11,017 bases of DNA, from NCBI GenBank assembly GCA_902803625.1, contig CADCQV010000150.1, positions 1 through 11,017 on the forward strand, written 5' to 3'. Of the stretch, positions 1-5,755 are shown piece by piece. The first letter of the stretch is position 1. The number at the start of each line of letters is the position of its first letter. The notes beneath the pieces are model-generated. The model was not told the origin of the DNA. It made no database searches and was given only the letters and a program-made list of their open reading frames with translations. Source of the DNA: an uncultured Lachnospiraceae bacterium. Lineage in GTDB: Bacteria > Bacillota > Clostridia > Lachnospirales > Lachnospiraceae. A program made the translations under genes and the position numbers.

Positions 1-872
1 CCAGATACGGGGATGAGCTTTATAATCTTCCCTTCAATATGAATACCTTCCACGCTCTCTGGGGAGTGAAGACTCCGGGGGAGGCAAAGGAAATACTGGA
101 GGCACAGACAAGAGAAGCCAGGGACAGGATCGGAGATGATCCGAAGAATCTGGAGGAACAGGCTCTTATTCTGGCGGGAAAGGATATTTATGAAAAGCTT
201 ATCAAGGGCTATACCGAGAAGCAGTGGGGACACCGCGCCTCTGAGCTTCCGAGCTTTATCATAAAGAGGCTTCCCTTCCGGTTTTCATATGACAACAACT
301 ATTTCAACGACCGTTATCAGGGGATTCCGATAGGAGGCTATACTCCTTTAATTGAGAAGCTTTTTGAAGGGGCTGAGGTGCGTCTCAATACTGACTTTTT
401 TGAATCAAAGGAGGAGCTCCTGAAAGAGGCGGAAAAGGTGGTATTTACTGGACAGATAGATGCCTATTTTGATTTCTGCTACGGCCCTCTCGAATACCGG
501 AGCCTGAGGTTTGAGACTGAGGTACTTGATACGGATAACTTCCAGGGATCCGCCATAGTGAACTACACCGAATATGAGGTTCCGTATACCAGGATAATAG
601 AACACAAGCACTTTGAAGAATTCGGTTCATATGAAAAGAAGTCTGAGCCGGGGAAGACGGTCATAACCCGGGAATATCCCGCGGCCTGGAAAAAGGGAGA
701 TGAACCCTATTATCCCGTTAATAATGATGAAAATAACGCTTTATATGAGAAATATAAAAAGCTTGCCGGGGAATCCGGTGTATTCTTTGGAGGACGTCTC
801 GGCAAGTATAAGTACTATGATATGGATGATGTGATACTGGACGCGCTGGCTGATACAAGAGAAATATTGTAA
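1..872 (+). CDS. glf: UDP-galactopyranose mutase, C-terminal part (5' end outside window)
   Basis: This flavoenzyme interconverts UDP-galactopyranose and UDP-galactofuranose in the cytoplasm, supplying galactofuranose for surface polysaccharides. The open frame runs in from the left edge (codons from position 3) with no stop, so the ATG at 39 is internal. The visible 289 codons carry family hallmarks: YNLPFNMNTF at the left edge, GYTEKQWG (about 210-233), the RLPFRFSYDNNYFNDRYQG block with IPIGGYTPLIEKL (about 271-360), VVFTGQIDAYFD (about 438-475) and the C-terminal FGGRLGKYKYYDMDD block (about 784-831). The family is about 370 residues, so roughly 80 N-terminal residues, including the FAD-binding GxGxxG motif, are missing. 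The frame is intact to TAA at 870-872. Neighbouring polysaccharide genes probably lie to the left. The family call is very secure. Confidence 0.96.
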   Translation, partial: RYGDELYNLPFNMNTFHALWGVKTPGEAKEILEAQTREARDRIGDDPKNLEEQALILAGKDIYEKLIKGYTEKQWGHRASELPSFIIKRLPFRFSYDNNYFNDRYQGIPIGGYTPLIEKLFEGAEVRLNTDFFESKEELLKEAEKVVFTGQIDAYFDFCYGPLEYRSLRFETEVLDTDNFQGSAIVNYTEYEVPYTRIIEHKHFEEFGSYEKKSEPGKTVITREYPAAWKKGDEPYYPVNNDENNALYEKYKKLAGESGVFFGGRLGKYKYYDMDDVILDALADTREIL

Positions 873-882
873 ATAAGGGTAA

Positions 883-930
883 TGTCATCCTGAGCGTCGG
901 CGAAGGATCTTCAGATCGCTCAGAATGACA
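883..930. repeat. Palindromic intergenic repeat between convergent genes
   Basis: Arms TGTCATCCTGAGCG (883-896) and CGCTCAGAATGACA (917-930) are inverted with one mismatch in 14. The middle holds CGAAGGATCT and a second small hairpin, GATCT-TC-AGATC (906-917). The TCATCCTGAGCG...GAAGGATCT wording matches a palindromic repeat I recall as dispersed in many unrelated bacterial genomes; that is memory, not a search. It fills the 78-bp gap between the 3' ends of glf and the FliD-like gene. It could end transcription from both sides as a strong hairpin, but no U-run follows either arm, so a standard intrinsic terminator is not shown. Confidence 0.75.
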
Positions 931-950
931 CTATATCTTCATTTCAATCG

Positions 951-2243
951 TCAGCAGTAGCTTGAAAACAGCATTCCGCTGTACATGCTGGTAACATAAG
1001 GATTCGGGAAATTCTTTCCCGGATTCTTGTATGCTACAACGACCTGATCCGCATATTTCATAGGATTCAGGGAAATCTCATTACTCTTCCGGGTAAGAGC
1101 ATTTGTGAATTTCTGTATGGCTGAGAGGCTTTCCTTCGGATCCGCCTCCGATGCCGAGCTCATAAGGAGCTTGCTGTCTACCGACAGTGTTCCGTCTTCC
1201 TGCAATGCAAGTCCTACTGCATCGAGAGCATTCGCATAACTCCCCGCAAGTGTAGACATTTCATACATAAATTTTCCGGAACGGCCGTAGTTATTGGTGT
1301 ATTCCGCAGCCTTCCTTATAAAGTCATTATATGCTCCCGCCAGATTATTTATATTCTCCGTAAGGGCATCCAGATCAGTCTTCAGTCCGATATGCACCGG
1401 ACTGCCTTCCTCTGTCAATCCCTTCAGGTTCAGCTCAAATGATTTATCTACAGTAAAATTATTGGAAAAGGCGTTGTGCGTCTTGCCGTTTATGGTGAAG
1501 GCGGCGTTTGAAGGATAATGGGAAACATTATTGATCCCGAAATAATCCACGGCTCCCTTTGTCCTGCTTGTGTTTTCATCCGAAACAACGAAATTAAGCC
1601 CGTCCGCGCCTCTGATACCGGTAGTGCTGCTCTCTATACGAAGGGCGCTGCTTCCTTCACCGGGAATAACGGAGGCATTCAGACCAATATTTGCATGGCT
1701 TATGAGCCTGGCGATACGGCTCTGAATATCCGCATTATTGTCTCCGTCCTCAATGCTGAACTGGAACTCGTAATCGGTATCATTCACATTTATATCGAAG
1801 GAATAATTGCCGGGTTCCATGCCCATCTCATCATCCGGAAGGAAGGAGCCTATGTTCACCTGATTTGAAGCAAGCTCCTCCACGCTGATATCAAAGGAGG
1901 GGGCATCATCTATGGTATCATCGGGTCCGATGTACTTTGCCTCAACCAGATCGGCGTCACTTGATGATGCAATTTTCTTATCAAGGATGCTGGAGGAATA
2001 ATCCGAGCTTAAGGAGGAGATGGTATTTTTCAGCTCGCGGGCATCTTCTTTCAAATTGACCGCAAACTTCTGCGATTCCCCGCTTTCGTCCATCAGAAAG
2101 AGAGGTGCATCTTCGTTCTGTTTAACGATGGATTTATAAACAGATTTCAGCTCATCACGCTTATGGGAATCATAGCGCGAGGATTTCGGCGCATATGATG
2201 TCAGAATATTCGAATAGATATTGCTTACTGTGAAAGCTGACAT
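951..2243 (-). CDS. FliD-like flagellar hook-associated/capping protein (orphan paralogue)
   Basis: This 430-residue protein resembles flagellar filament cap protein FliD. Residues 145-225 (GNYSFDINVNDTDYEF..., ADIQSRIARLISHANIGLNASV, LRIESSTTG) fit the flagellin/FliD-type insert. Residues 248-310 (AFTINGKTHNAFSNNFTVD, LNLKGL, VHIGLKTD, INNLAGAYNDFI) and 341-360 (DAVGLALQEDGTLSVDSKLL) fit the FliD C-terminal family. There is no signal peptide, as expected for a substrate of the flagellar type III exporter. The protein is odd in two ways: the long C-terminal helix that normally closes FliD is not apparent, and the chain instead ends NPYVTSMYSGMLFSSYC with a terminal cysteine. The N-terminal 140 residues are acidic, serine-rich and unfamiliar. 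The ATG is set by AAAGGAGG (2252-2259), 8 nt upstream. No other flagellar gene is in view, so it may be a secondary cap-like protein rather than the true FliD. Confidence 0.75.
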   Translation of the reverse strand: MSAFTVSNIYSNILTSYAPKSSRYDSHKRDELKSVYKSIVKQNEDAPLFLMDESGESQKFAVNLKEDARELKNTISSLSSDYSSSILDKKIASSSDADLVEAKYIGPDDTIDDAPSFDISVEELASNQVNIGSFLPDDEMGMEPGNYSFDINVNDTDYEFQFSIEDGDNNADIQSRIARLISHANIGLNASVIPGEGSSALRIESSTTGIRGADGLNFVVSDENTSRTKGAVDYFGINNVSHYPSNAAFTINGKTHNAFSNNFTVDKSFELNLKGLTEEGSPVHIGLKTDLDALTENINNLAGAYNDFIRKAAEYTNNYGRSGKFMYEMSTLAGSYANALDAVGLALQEDGTLSVDSKLLMSSASEADPKESLSAIQKFTNALTRKSNEISLNPMKYADQVVVAYKNPGKNFPNPYVTSMYSGMLFSSYC

Positions 2244-2282
2244 ATCGGATCCCTCCTTTCTGCATTATTCCCTTCCCTGGGA

Positions 2283-2302
2283 ACTGCGGTTCCGTCCGCA
2301 GT
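2283..2302 (-). promoter_or_regulatory. Leader hairpin with GGA in the loop, upstream of the FliD-like gene
   Basis: On the minus strand ACTGCGG-ACGGAA-CCGCAGT forms a perfect 7-bp stem with a 6-nt loop. It lies about 40 nt before the ATG and is not followed by U residues, so it is not a terminator. The loop carries ACGGA, and the Shine-Dalgarno AAAGGAGG (2252-2259) carries a second GGA about 37 nt downstream. In Gram-positive bacteria CsrA represses flagellin translation by binding one hairpin-loop GGA and one GGA overlapping the SD. The layout is consistent with that, but CsrA binding is inference. Confidence 0.4.
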
Positions 2303-2328
2303 ACGTAATCTTATCCATAACAGAATAT

Positions 2329-2356
2329 ATATCAGCGGATATAGTACCCCTATTTA
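2329..2356 (-). promoter_or_regulatory. Possible sigma-28 (flagellar) promoter for the FliD-like gene
   Basis: Reading the minus strand, TAAA (2353-2356) is followed after 16 nt by GCTGATAT (2329-2336). The sigma-28 consensus is TAAA-N15-GCCGATAA, so the -35 core is exact, the -10 matches 6 of 8 and spacing is one longer than ideal. Start of transcription would be near 2322, giving a leader of about 80 nt. No good sigma-A pair was found at sensible spacing. A sigma-28 promoter suits a late flagellar gene. Confidence 0.4.
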
Positions 2357-2387
2357 TAAAGCTACTTATACAATCATAATTTAACAC

Positions 2388-2425
2388 AAAAATGTCAAGA
2401 AAACAACAGCTTTCTTGACATTTTT
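2388..2425 (-). terminator. Intrinsic terminator after the EAL-HDOD gene
   Basis: AAAAATGTCAAGAAA (2388-2402) and TTTCTTGACATTTTT (2411-2425) are perfect 15-bp inverted arms around an 8-nt loop. On the minus strand the stem ends in TTTTT and starts 31 nt after the stop codon of the EAL-HDOD gene. It is AT-rich and symmetric, so it could act in both directions. It separates transcription of the two minus-strand genes. Confidence 0.75.
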
Positions 2426-2455
2426 AGTCTTATATATTGTTCTATTTTAAATACA

Positions 2456-3679
2456 CTACTTCACAAACAGATCTCTGTACCAGCTGAGAGCATTGAGGTA
2501 AGCGTCATAGACCGTATCCATATCGATATCTTCAACTACCATCCGGCGGCAGACCTCGATAAAGTCGGCATTTTCATAGAGGCGGACAAAGTCAAGAACA
2601 GGAGCCAGCTCACCCTTTCCGCTGATCAGTGCGTCATTGATGTTCTTTGCCACATGAAGCATTTTCAGAGCCTCATCCATAGGCTTGTCAAGCATTATAT
2701 CCACACAGGAAAACAGTCCGGTAAGGAAAAGCTCGGAGGAAAAACCTGCAATATTGAATACCGGAGCAAGATTTTCCGCAAACTTTGCACGCACCATGGA
2801 CATCCTCGTGATCTCACTGGGCTTGTCTGCGCAGAGCTCCTTGGTGACTGCCGTATTGATCCAGCGCTTGAGCTCCTTCTGTCCCAGCATTGCTGCCGCG
2901 TGGCGGACGGAGGTGATCTCCGAATTGATCGCGATATGGTTGACTATTTCCAGAAGGGAGATAACGAGTCCGGCATCTCTCCCGATAACATCCGCAGCAT
3001 CCGTCAGATCGAAATCAGGAGCATTTACCACGTTCAGCAGTTCGATATAGTTGATCTTTAAGGGATTGACCTCTTTCTCATTGCTGGTTACCGGCATTCT
3101 GAAGAATTCACCCTCGTAAAGGTCGTATTTGCCATCGGTACTCAGGGCTGAATACTCGTCCTGACTGTTTACATTTACTGCTATGAGCTTCATATCGGGA
3201 TAGAGCTTATTGAAATAGATCTTAGCTTTTGAGATCACGATTTTTTTGTGGTCCAGAAGCACATAATCACATTCCATAAGGATGGGCCGGTATGCCTCGA
3301 ACATATCCACCGTAAGCTTTCTGATGGCGAAACGGAAGCCCTTCCCTCTCAAAAGCTTTATCCTTTTGACGTAGTCCTCGTCGGGGGTTATGGAATTGTC
3401 CATCAGGAGAACCACCCGGTTCCTCGGAACCGTACACTGCGAAACAATATCCGCAAAGATATTGATATTATCCACAGGAACAAAAACCTGCTTCTCCTCA
3501 TTCAGCACGGCAGTGCCCATACTGCCGACAACTTCAAGGCCCGATATCCTTCCGACCCCGTCATACTTTGCGGCAACAGCCATGTCCGGATTTAAGAAAG
3601 GATTTTCCTTTTCAGAGAATACAGAATAGGCCTTTACGATCATTTTTTCATTAAAAAGAGGCATAAGTGCAGCAAGCAT
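2456..3679 (-). CDS. EAL-HDOD signalling protein with degenerate EAL domain
   Basis: A 407-residue cytoplasmic protein of the EAL-HDOD (YuxH-type) class. Residues 1-200 correspond to an EAL fold: the start aligns with the usual ARQPIFD...YELLYR entry, and LYEGEFFRMP (188-196) matches the closing QGYFFxxP. The cyclic di-GMP phosphodiesterase residues are gone: AYSVFS (17-22) replaces the EAL glutamate region and AIRKL (118-122) replaces the DD motif, so catalysis is unlikely. Residues about 205-400 are an HDOD domain (NYIELLNVVNAPDFDLTDAADVIGRD; AINSEITSVRHAAAMLGQ; ELKRWI). HDOD proteins act as regulatory or scaffolding modules, often tied to motility and nucleotide signalling. The ATG at 3677-3679 is chosen because GGGAG (3686-3690) lies 6 nt upstream and the family N-terminus begins there; a longer frame to 3892 would overlap the divergent gene. 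Target unknown. Confidence 0.85.
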   Translation of the reverse strand: MLAALMPLFNEKMIVKAYSVFSEKENPFLNPDMAVAAKYDGVGRISGLEVVGSMGTAVLNEEKQVFVPVDNINIFADIVSQCTVPRNRVVLLMDNSITPDEDYVKRIKLLRGKGFRFAIRKLTVDMFEAYRPILMECDYVLLDHKKIVISKAKIYFNKLYPDMKLIAVNVNSQDEYSALSTDGKYDLYEGEFFRMPVTSNEKEVNPLKINYIELLNVVNAPDFDLTDAADVIGRDAGLVISLLEIVNHIAINSEITSVRHAAAMLGQKELKRWINTAVTKELCADKPSEITRMSMVRAKFAENLAPVFNIAGFSSELFLTGLFSCVDIMLDKPMDEALKMLHVAKNINDALISGKGELAPVLDFVRLYENADFIEVCRRMVVEDIDMDTVYDAYLNALSWYRDLFVK

Positions 3680-3685
3680 AATGAT

Positions 3686-3690
3686 CTCCC
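3686..3690 (-). promoter_or_regulatory. Ribosome-binding site fixing the EAL-HDOD start
   Basis: GGGAG on the minus strand sits 6 nt before ATG 3677-3679 and supports that start over the longer frame. Confidence 0.75.
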
Positions 3691-3718
3691 TTCGCACAAA
3701 ATACTTAAATTTGTAATT

Positions 3719-3747
3719 ATTATACAATATTTTTGTAGATTTTGCAT
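3719..3747 (-). promoter_or_regulatory. Probable sigma-A promoter of the EAL-HDOD gene
   Basis: On the minus strand a perfect TATAAT -10 (3719-3724) lies in AT-rich DNA, with ATGCAA at the -35 position (3742-3747, spacer 17, three of six matches). Transcription would start near 3712, about 33 nt before the ATG and upstream of the SD. Confidence 0.6.
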
Positions 3748-3765
3748 TATTTTCTTGATACAAAT

Positions 3766-3775
3766 GATCCGGATC
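3766..3775. promoter_or_regulatory. Perfect palindrome in the divergent promoter region, possible operator
   Basis: GATCCGGATC is a 10-bp perfect palindrome between the divergent promoters of the EAL-HDOD gene and the acyltransferase operon. The 11-mer TGATCCGGATC (3765-3775) recurs exactly at 7045-7055, just upstream of the livJ ribosome-binding site. A regulator-binding role is only a suggestion. Confidence 0.2.
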
Positions 3776-3795
3776 GTCAAAAGTATTCCCAGATG

Positions 3796-3804
3796 TGGTA
3801 AAAT
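3796..3804 (+). promoter_or_regulatory. Extended -10 promoter of the acyltransferase operon
   Basis: TGGTAAAAT reads as TG-n-TAAAAT, an extended -10 with five of six hexamer matches. The -35 is weak (TCGTCA at 3774-3779, spacer 19). The expected start of transcription is about 3811, only a few nucleotides before the ATG at 3814, which would give a leaderless or near-leaderless mRNA. Confidence 0.5.
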
Positions 3805-3813
3805 TCTGCTTAT

Positions 3814-5121
3814 ATGGCTGAATCGACACGATGGTACAAACTGGATAACGCGGCCAAAATAGTTCCTTCGCAGGCAAGAGGCGCCGATACAAGGGTGTTC
3901 CGCCTCACCGCCGTATTAAAGGAGAATGTGGATAAGGAGATACTGGAGCAGGCTCTTGATGAGGTGGCTCCGGAATTTCCGATCTTTAATGTTGTCCTGA
4001 AAAGGGGGATATTCTGGTATTATCTCGAGGACAGCGGTATTACCCCGGAGGTATCGGAGGAAGGGGAATTTCCCCTGGAGGCTATCTATCATCCGGGACG
4101 GAGAGCGCTTCTCTACAGGGTAACCTATTTCAGGAAACGGATAAATTTGGAGGTGTTCCATGTTCTGGCGGACGGAACCGGTGCCTTTATGTTTTTGAAG
4201 CATCTGGTGGCGAAATATCTGGAGATCAGGCATTCCCTTCCGCTGACCCGCTTTGATGATGATATCTCTTCAATGCAGGAAAACAGTGCGGATGCCTTCG
4301 ACACCTTTTATGAAAAAAGCGCGGATCTCGAGCAGCTTAAGGATATGGGCTCGAACCGGGCCTGGCAGCTGAATGAGGAAAAGGATCCGAACCTGCGCTG
4401 CCATCTTATAGAGGGGGTCATCCCGGCGGACCAGTTCCTGAAAAAGGCCAAGGAATACGGAACCACGGTCGGAATACTGTGTGTGGCGGTATATATAGAG
4501 GCGGCGATAAAGAGGATGACGGTACGGCAGAAAAAGAGGCCTATAGTGGTGAGTGTTCCCGTAAATCTAAGGCAGTTCTACCAGTCCTATACCGCCAGGA
4601 ATTTTTTCAGTGTGATAAATATTTCTTTTGACGCCACGGAATACAACGGGACAACGGAAAGCATCATTCCGGGCGTAAAGAGGGCGTTTGAAGAGCAGCT
4701 CTCAAAGGAAAAGATAAATGAGAATATGAATTCATACGCGGCGCTTGAGCATAATATCGCGGTCAAGATGATACCGCTCATTATCAAGGATATAGGCATA
4801 TATCTATTCAGTATAATGGCAAACCGCGGTGTCACCTGCACCATGTCAAATCTCGGAAGGATAAGCATGCCTTCGGGGCTTGAGGAATACATAGATTATT
4901 TCAGCGCATTTATGGCGGCGCCATCGGAGCAGATCTGTGTTTCGACCTTCGGGAACAGGATGGTCTTCGGCGAGGTGAGTCCGTACATTACACATGGAGT
5001 AATGATGAATTTTTTCAGGATCATAAGCGGAATGGGTATTGACGTTGAAATATCCAGCAATGATTACGATGCCAGGAAAGGAGAGACGGGAGATGCAGTA
5101 CTGCCCGAAGTGCAGGGTTAA
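3814..5121 (+). CDS. HxxxDG acyltransferase (alcohol acetyltransferase/condensation-domain superfamily)
   Basis: A 435-residue soluble protein of the CoA-dependent acyltransferase superfamily, which includes alcohol acetyltransferases, PapA-type enzymes and NRPS condensation domains. The catalytic HxxxDG motif is present as HVLADG, His116 to Gly121, at the end of the N-terminal half where the family places it. The N-terminus RWYKLDNAAKI is typical of a subgroup I recall in Clostridia annotated as alcohol acetyltransferase. Residues about 200-430 would be the second half of the two-lobed fold. The likely reaction is transfer of an acyl group to a hydroxyl or amine; neither donor nor acceptor can be read from sequence. 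The start is constrained because an in-frame TAA lies at 3799-3801 and 3814 is the only ATG after it, yet no Shine-Dalgarno site precedes it. The 3' end overlaps the next gene by 29 nt, indicating an operon. Confidence 0.8.
   Translation: MAESTRWYKLDNAAKIVPSQARGADTRVFRLTAVLKENVDKEILEQALDEVAPEFPIFNVVLKRGIFWYYLEDSGITPEVSEEGEFPLEAIYHPGRRALLYRVTYFRKRINLEVFHVLADGTGAFMFLKHLVAKYLEIRHSLPLTRFDDDISSMQENSADAFDTFYEKSADLEQLKDMGSNRAWQLNEEKDPNLRCHLIEGVIPADQFLKKAKEYGTTVGILCVAVYIEAAIKRMTVRQKKRPIVVSVPVNLRQFYQSYTARNFFSVINISFDATEYNGTTESIIPGVKRAFEEQLSKEKINENMNSYAALEHNIAVKMIPLIIKDIGIYLFSIMANRGVTCTMSNLGRISMPSGLEEYIDYFSAFMAAPSEQICVSTFGNRMVFGEVSPYITHGVMMNFFRIISGMGIDVEISSNDYDARKGETGDAVLPEVQG
5077..5083 (+). promoter_or_regulatory. 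Ribosome-binding site fixing the zinc-ribbon membrane protein start
   Basis: AAAGGAG lies inside the end of the acyltransferase gene, 9 nt before ATG 5093-5095, and favours that start over an upstream TTG at 5039. Confidence 0.75.
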
Positions 5122-5755
5122 TATTCACGGGCAGAAAAAAGCCTGCCCTCTTTGCCAGAAAAAGCTGGAATACAAGGAAAGTGATGAAGGGAGCTTCCCT
5201 GTTTTTCCGGAGAGGAAGATATCCAGTGTGACCGTAATGAAGATACTTACCTTTATTCTGGCGGCATTCTGCATCGTCACGGGGATGCTGGGCTTTATGA
5301 TACCCGAAACGGATGCGGTGATAAGGATATGCCATATAGTGGCCTTCTTTATCTGGGGTGATGTTTTTGTCATAAATTACTTCAGATATAATGTGTTGAA
5401 AACCATTTCCGTCGAGGCGATCATCGTTATGATCGCGGTGATCGTGACCGACGCCCTGACGGGCTGGCACAGGTGGTCGGTGACCTGGGTCATCCCGAGC
5501 ATTCTTTTGGTAATGATGATAGTTACGCTTGTCATATCGAAGGCCGCAAGGCTGCACGCTGACGAATTCATTTCATATCTTATACTGGATTCCGCTGCCG
5601 CGCTGATCCAGCTGATCTTCATAAGGCTTGGGATGAACTGGTTTCCGTATCCCGCAATGATAATCGTGACGCTGTATCTTCTTCTGGATGCGGGTGTCGT
5701 GATATTTAATTTCGGGGATCTGATGAGTGCCATTGCGAGGAGGCTGAACCTGTGA
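5093..5755 (+). CDS. Zinc-ribbon six-helix membrane protein (DUF6320-like)
   Basis: A 220-residue protein with an N-terminal zinc ribbon, Cys4-x2-Cys7 and Cys18-x2-Cys21 (CPKC...CPLC), followed by a charged linker (to about 42) and about six hydrophobic segments at roughly 48-70, 77-97, 105-124, 130-150, 157-177 and 185-208. This layout matches what I recall as the DUF6320 family; its function is unknown. It contains no obvious catalytic motif. The gene begins within the acyltransferase gene and its stop overlaps the next start, so the three products are probably made together. It might anchor the flanking enzymes at the membrane or move their product, which is inference. The start is chosen from the SD at 5077-5083 and because the zinc ribbon begins at residue 4. 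Confidence 0.75.
   Translation: MQYCPKCRVNIHGQKKACPLCQKKLEYKESDEGSFPVFPERKISSVTVMKILTFILAAFCIVTGMLGFMIPETDAVIRICHIVAFFIWGDVFVINYFRYNVLKTISVEAIIVMIAVIVTDALTGWHRWSVTWVIPSILLVMMIVTLVISKAARLHADEFISYLILDSAAALIQLIFIRLGMNWFPYPAMIIVTLYLLLDAGVVIFNFGDLMSAIARRLNL
5738..5743 (+). promoter_or_regulatory. Ribosome-binding site supporting a GTG start
   Basis: A perfect AGGAGG lies 8 nt before GTG 5752-5754. The start overlaps the upstream stop as GTGA, a typical translational coupling junction. Confidence 0.8.

Noticed and set aside
1294..1868. Long plus-strand open frames antisense to the FliD-like gene.
   Set aside because: They are reverse-strand shadows: no SD, no recognisable family, and the minus-strand frame has clear homology features.
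2388..2420. TTGACA in both arms of the terminator stem as -35 elements.
   Set aside because: No -10 hexamer at 16-18 nt on either strand; on the minus strand the nearest, TATGAT, is only 14 nt away.
3680..3892. A 71-codon N-terminal extension of the EAL-HDOD frame.
   Set aside because: It crosses its own promoter and overlaps the divergent acyltransferase start. The SD and the family N-terminus both point to 3679.
5039..5092. An 18-codon extension of the zinc-ribbon membrane protein from TTG 5039.
   Set aside because: No SD there; AAAGGAG at 5077-5083 serves ATG 5093, and the zinc ribbon starts immediately after.
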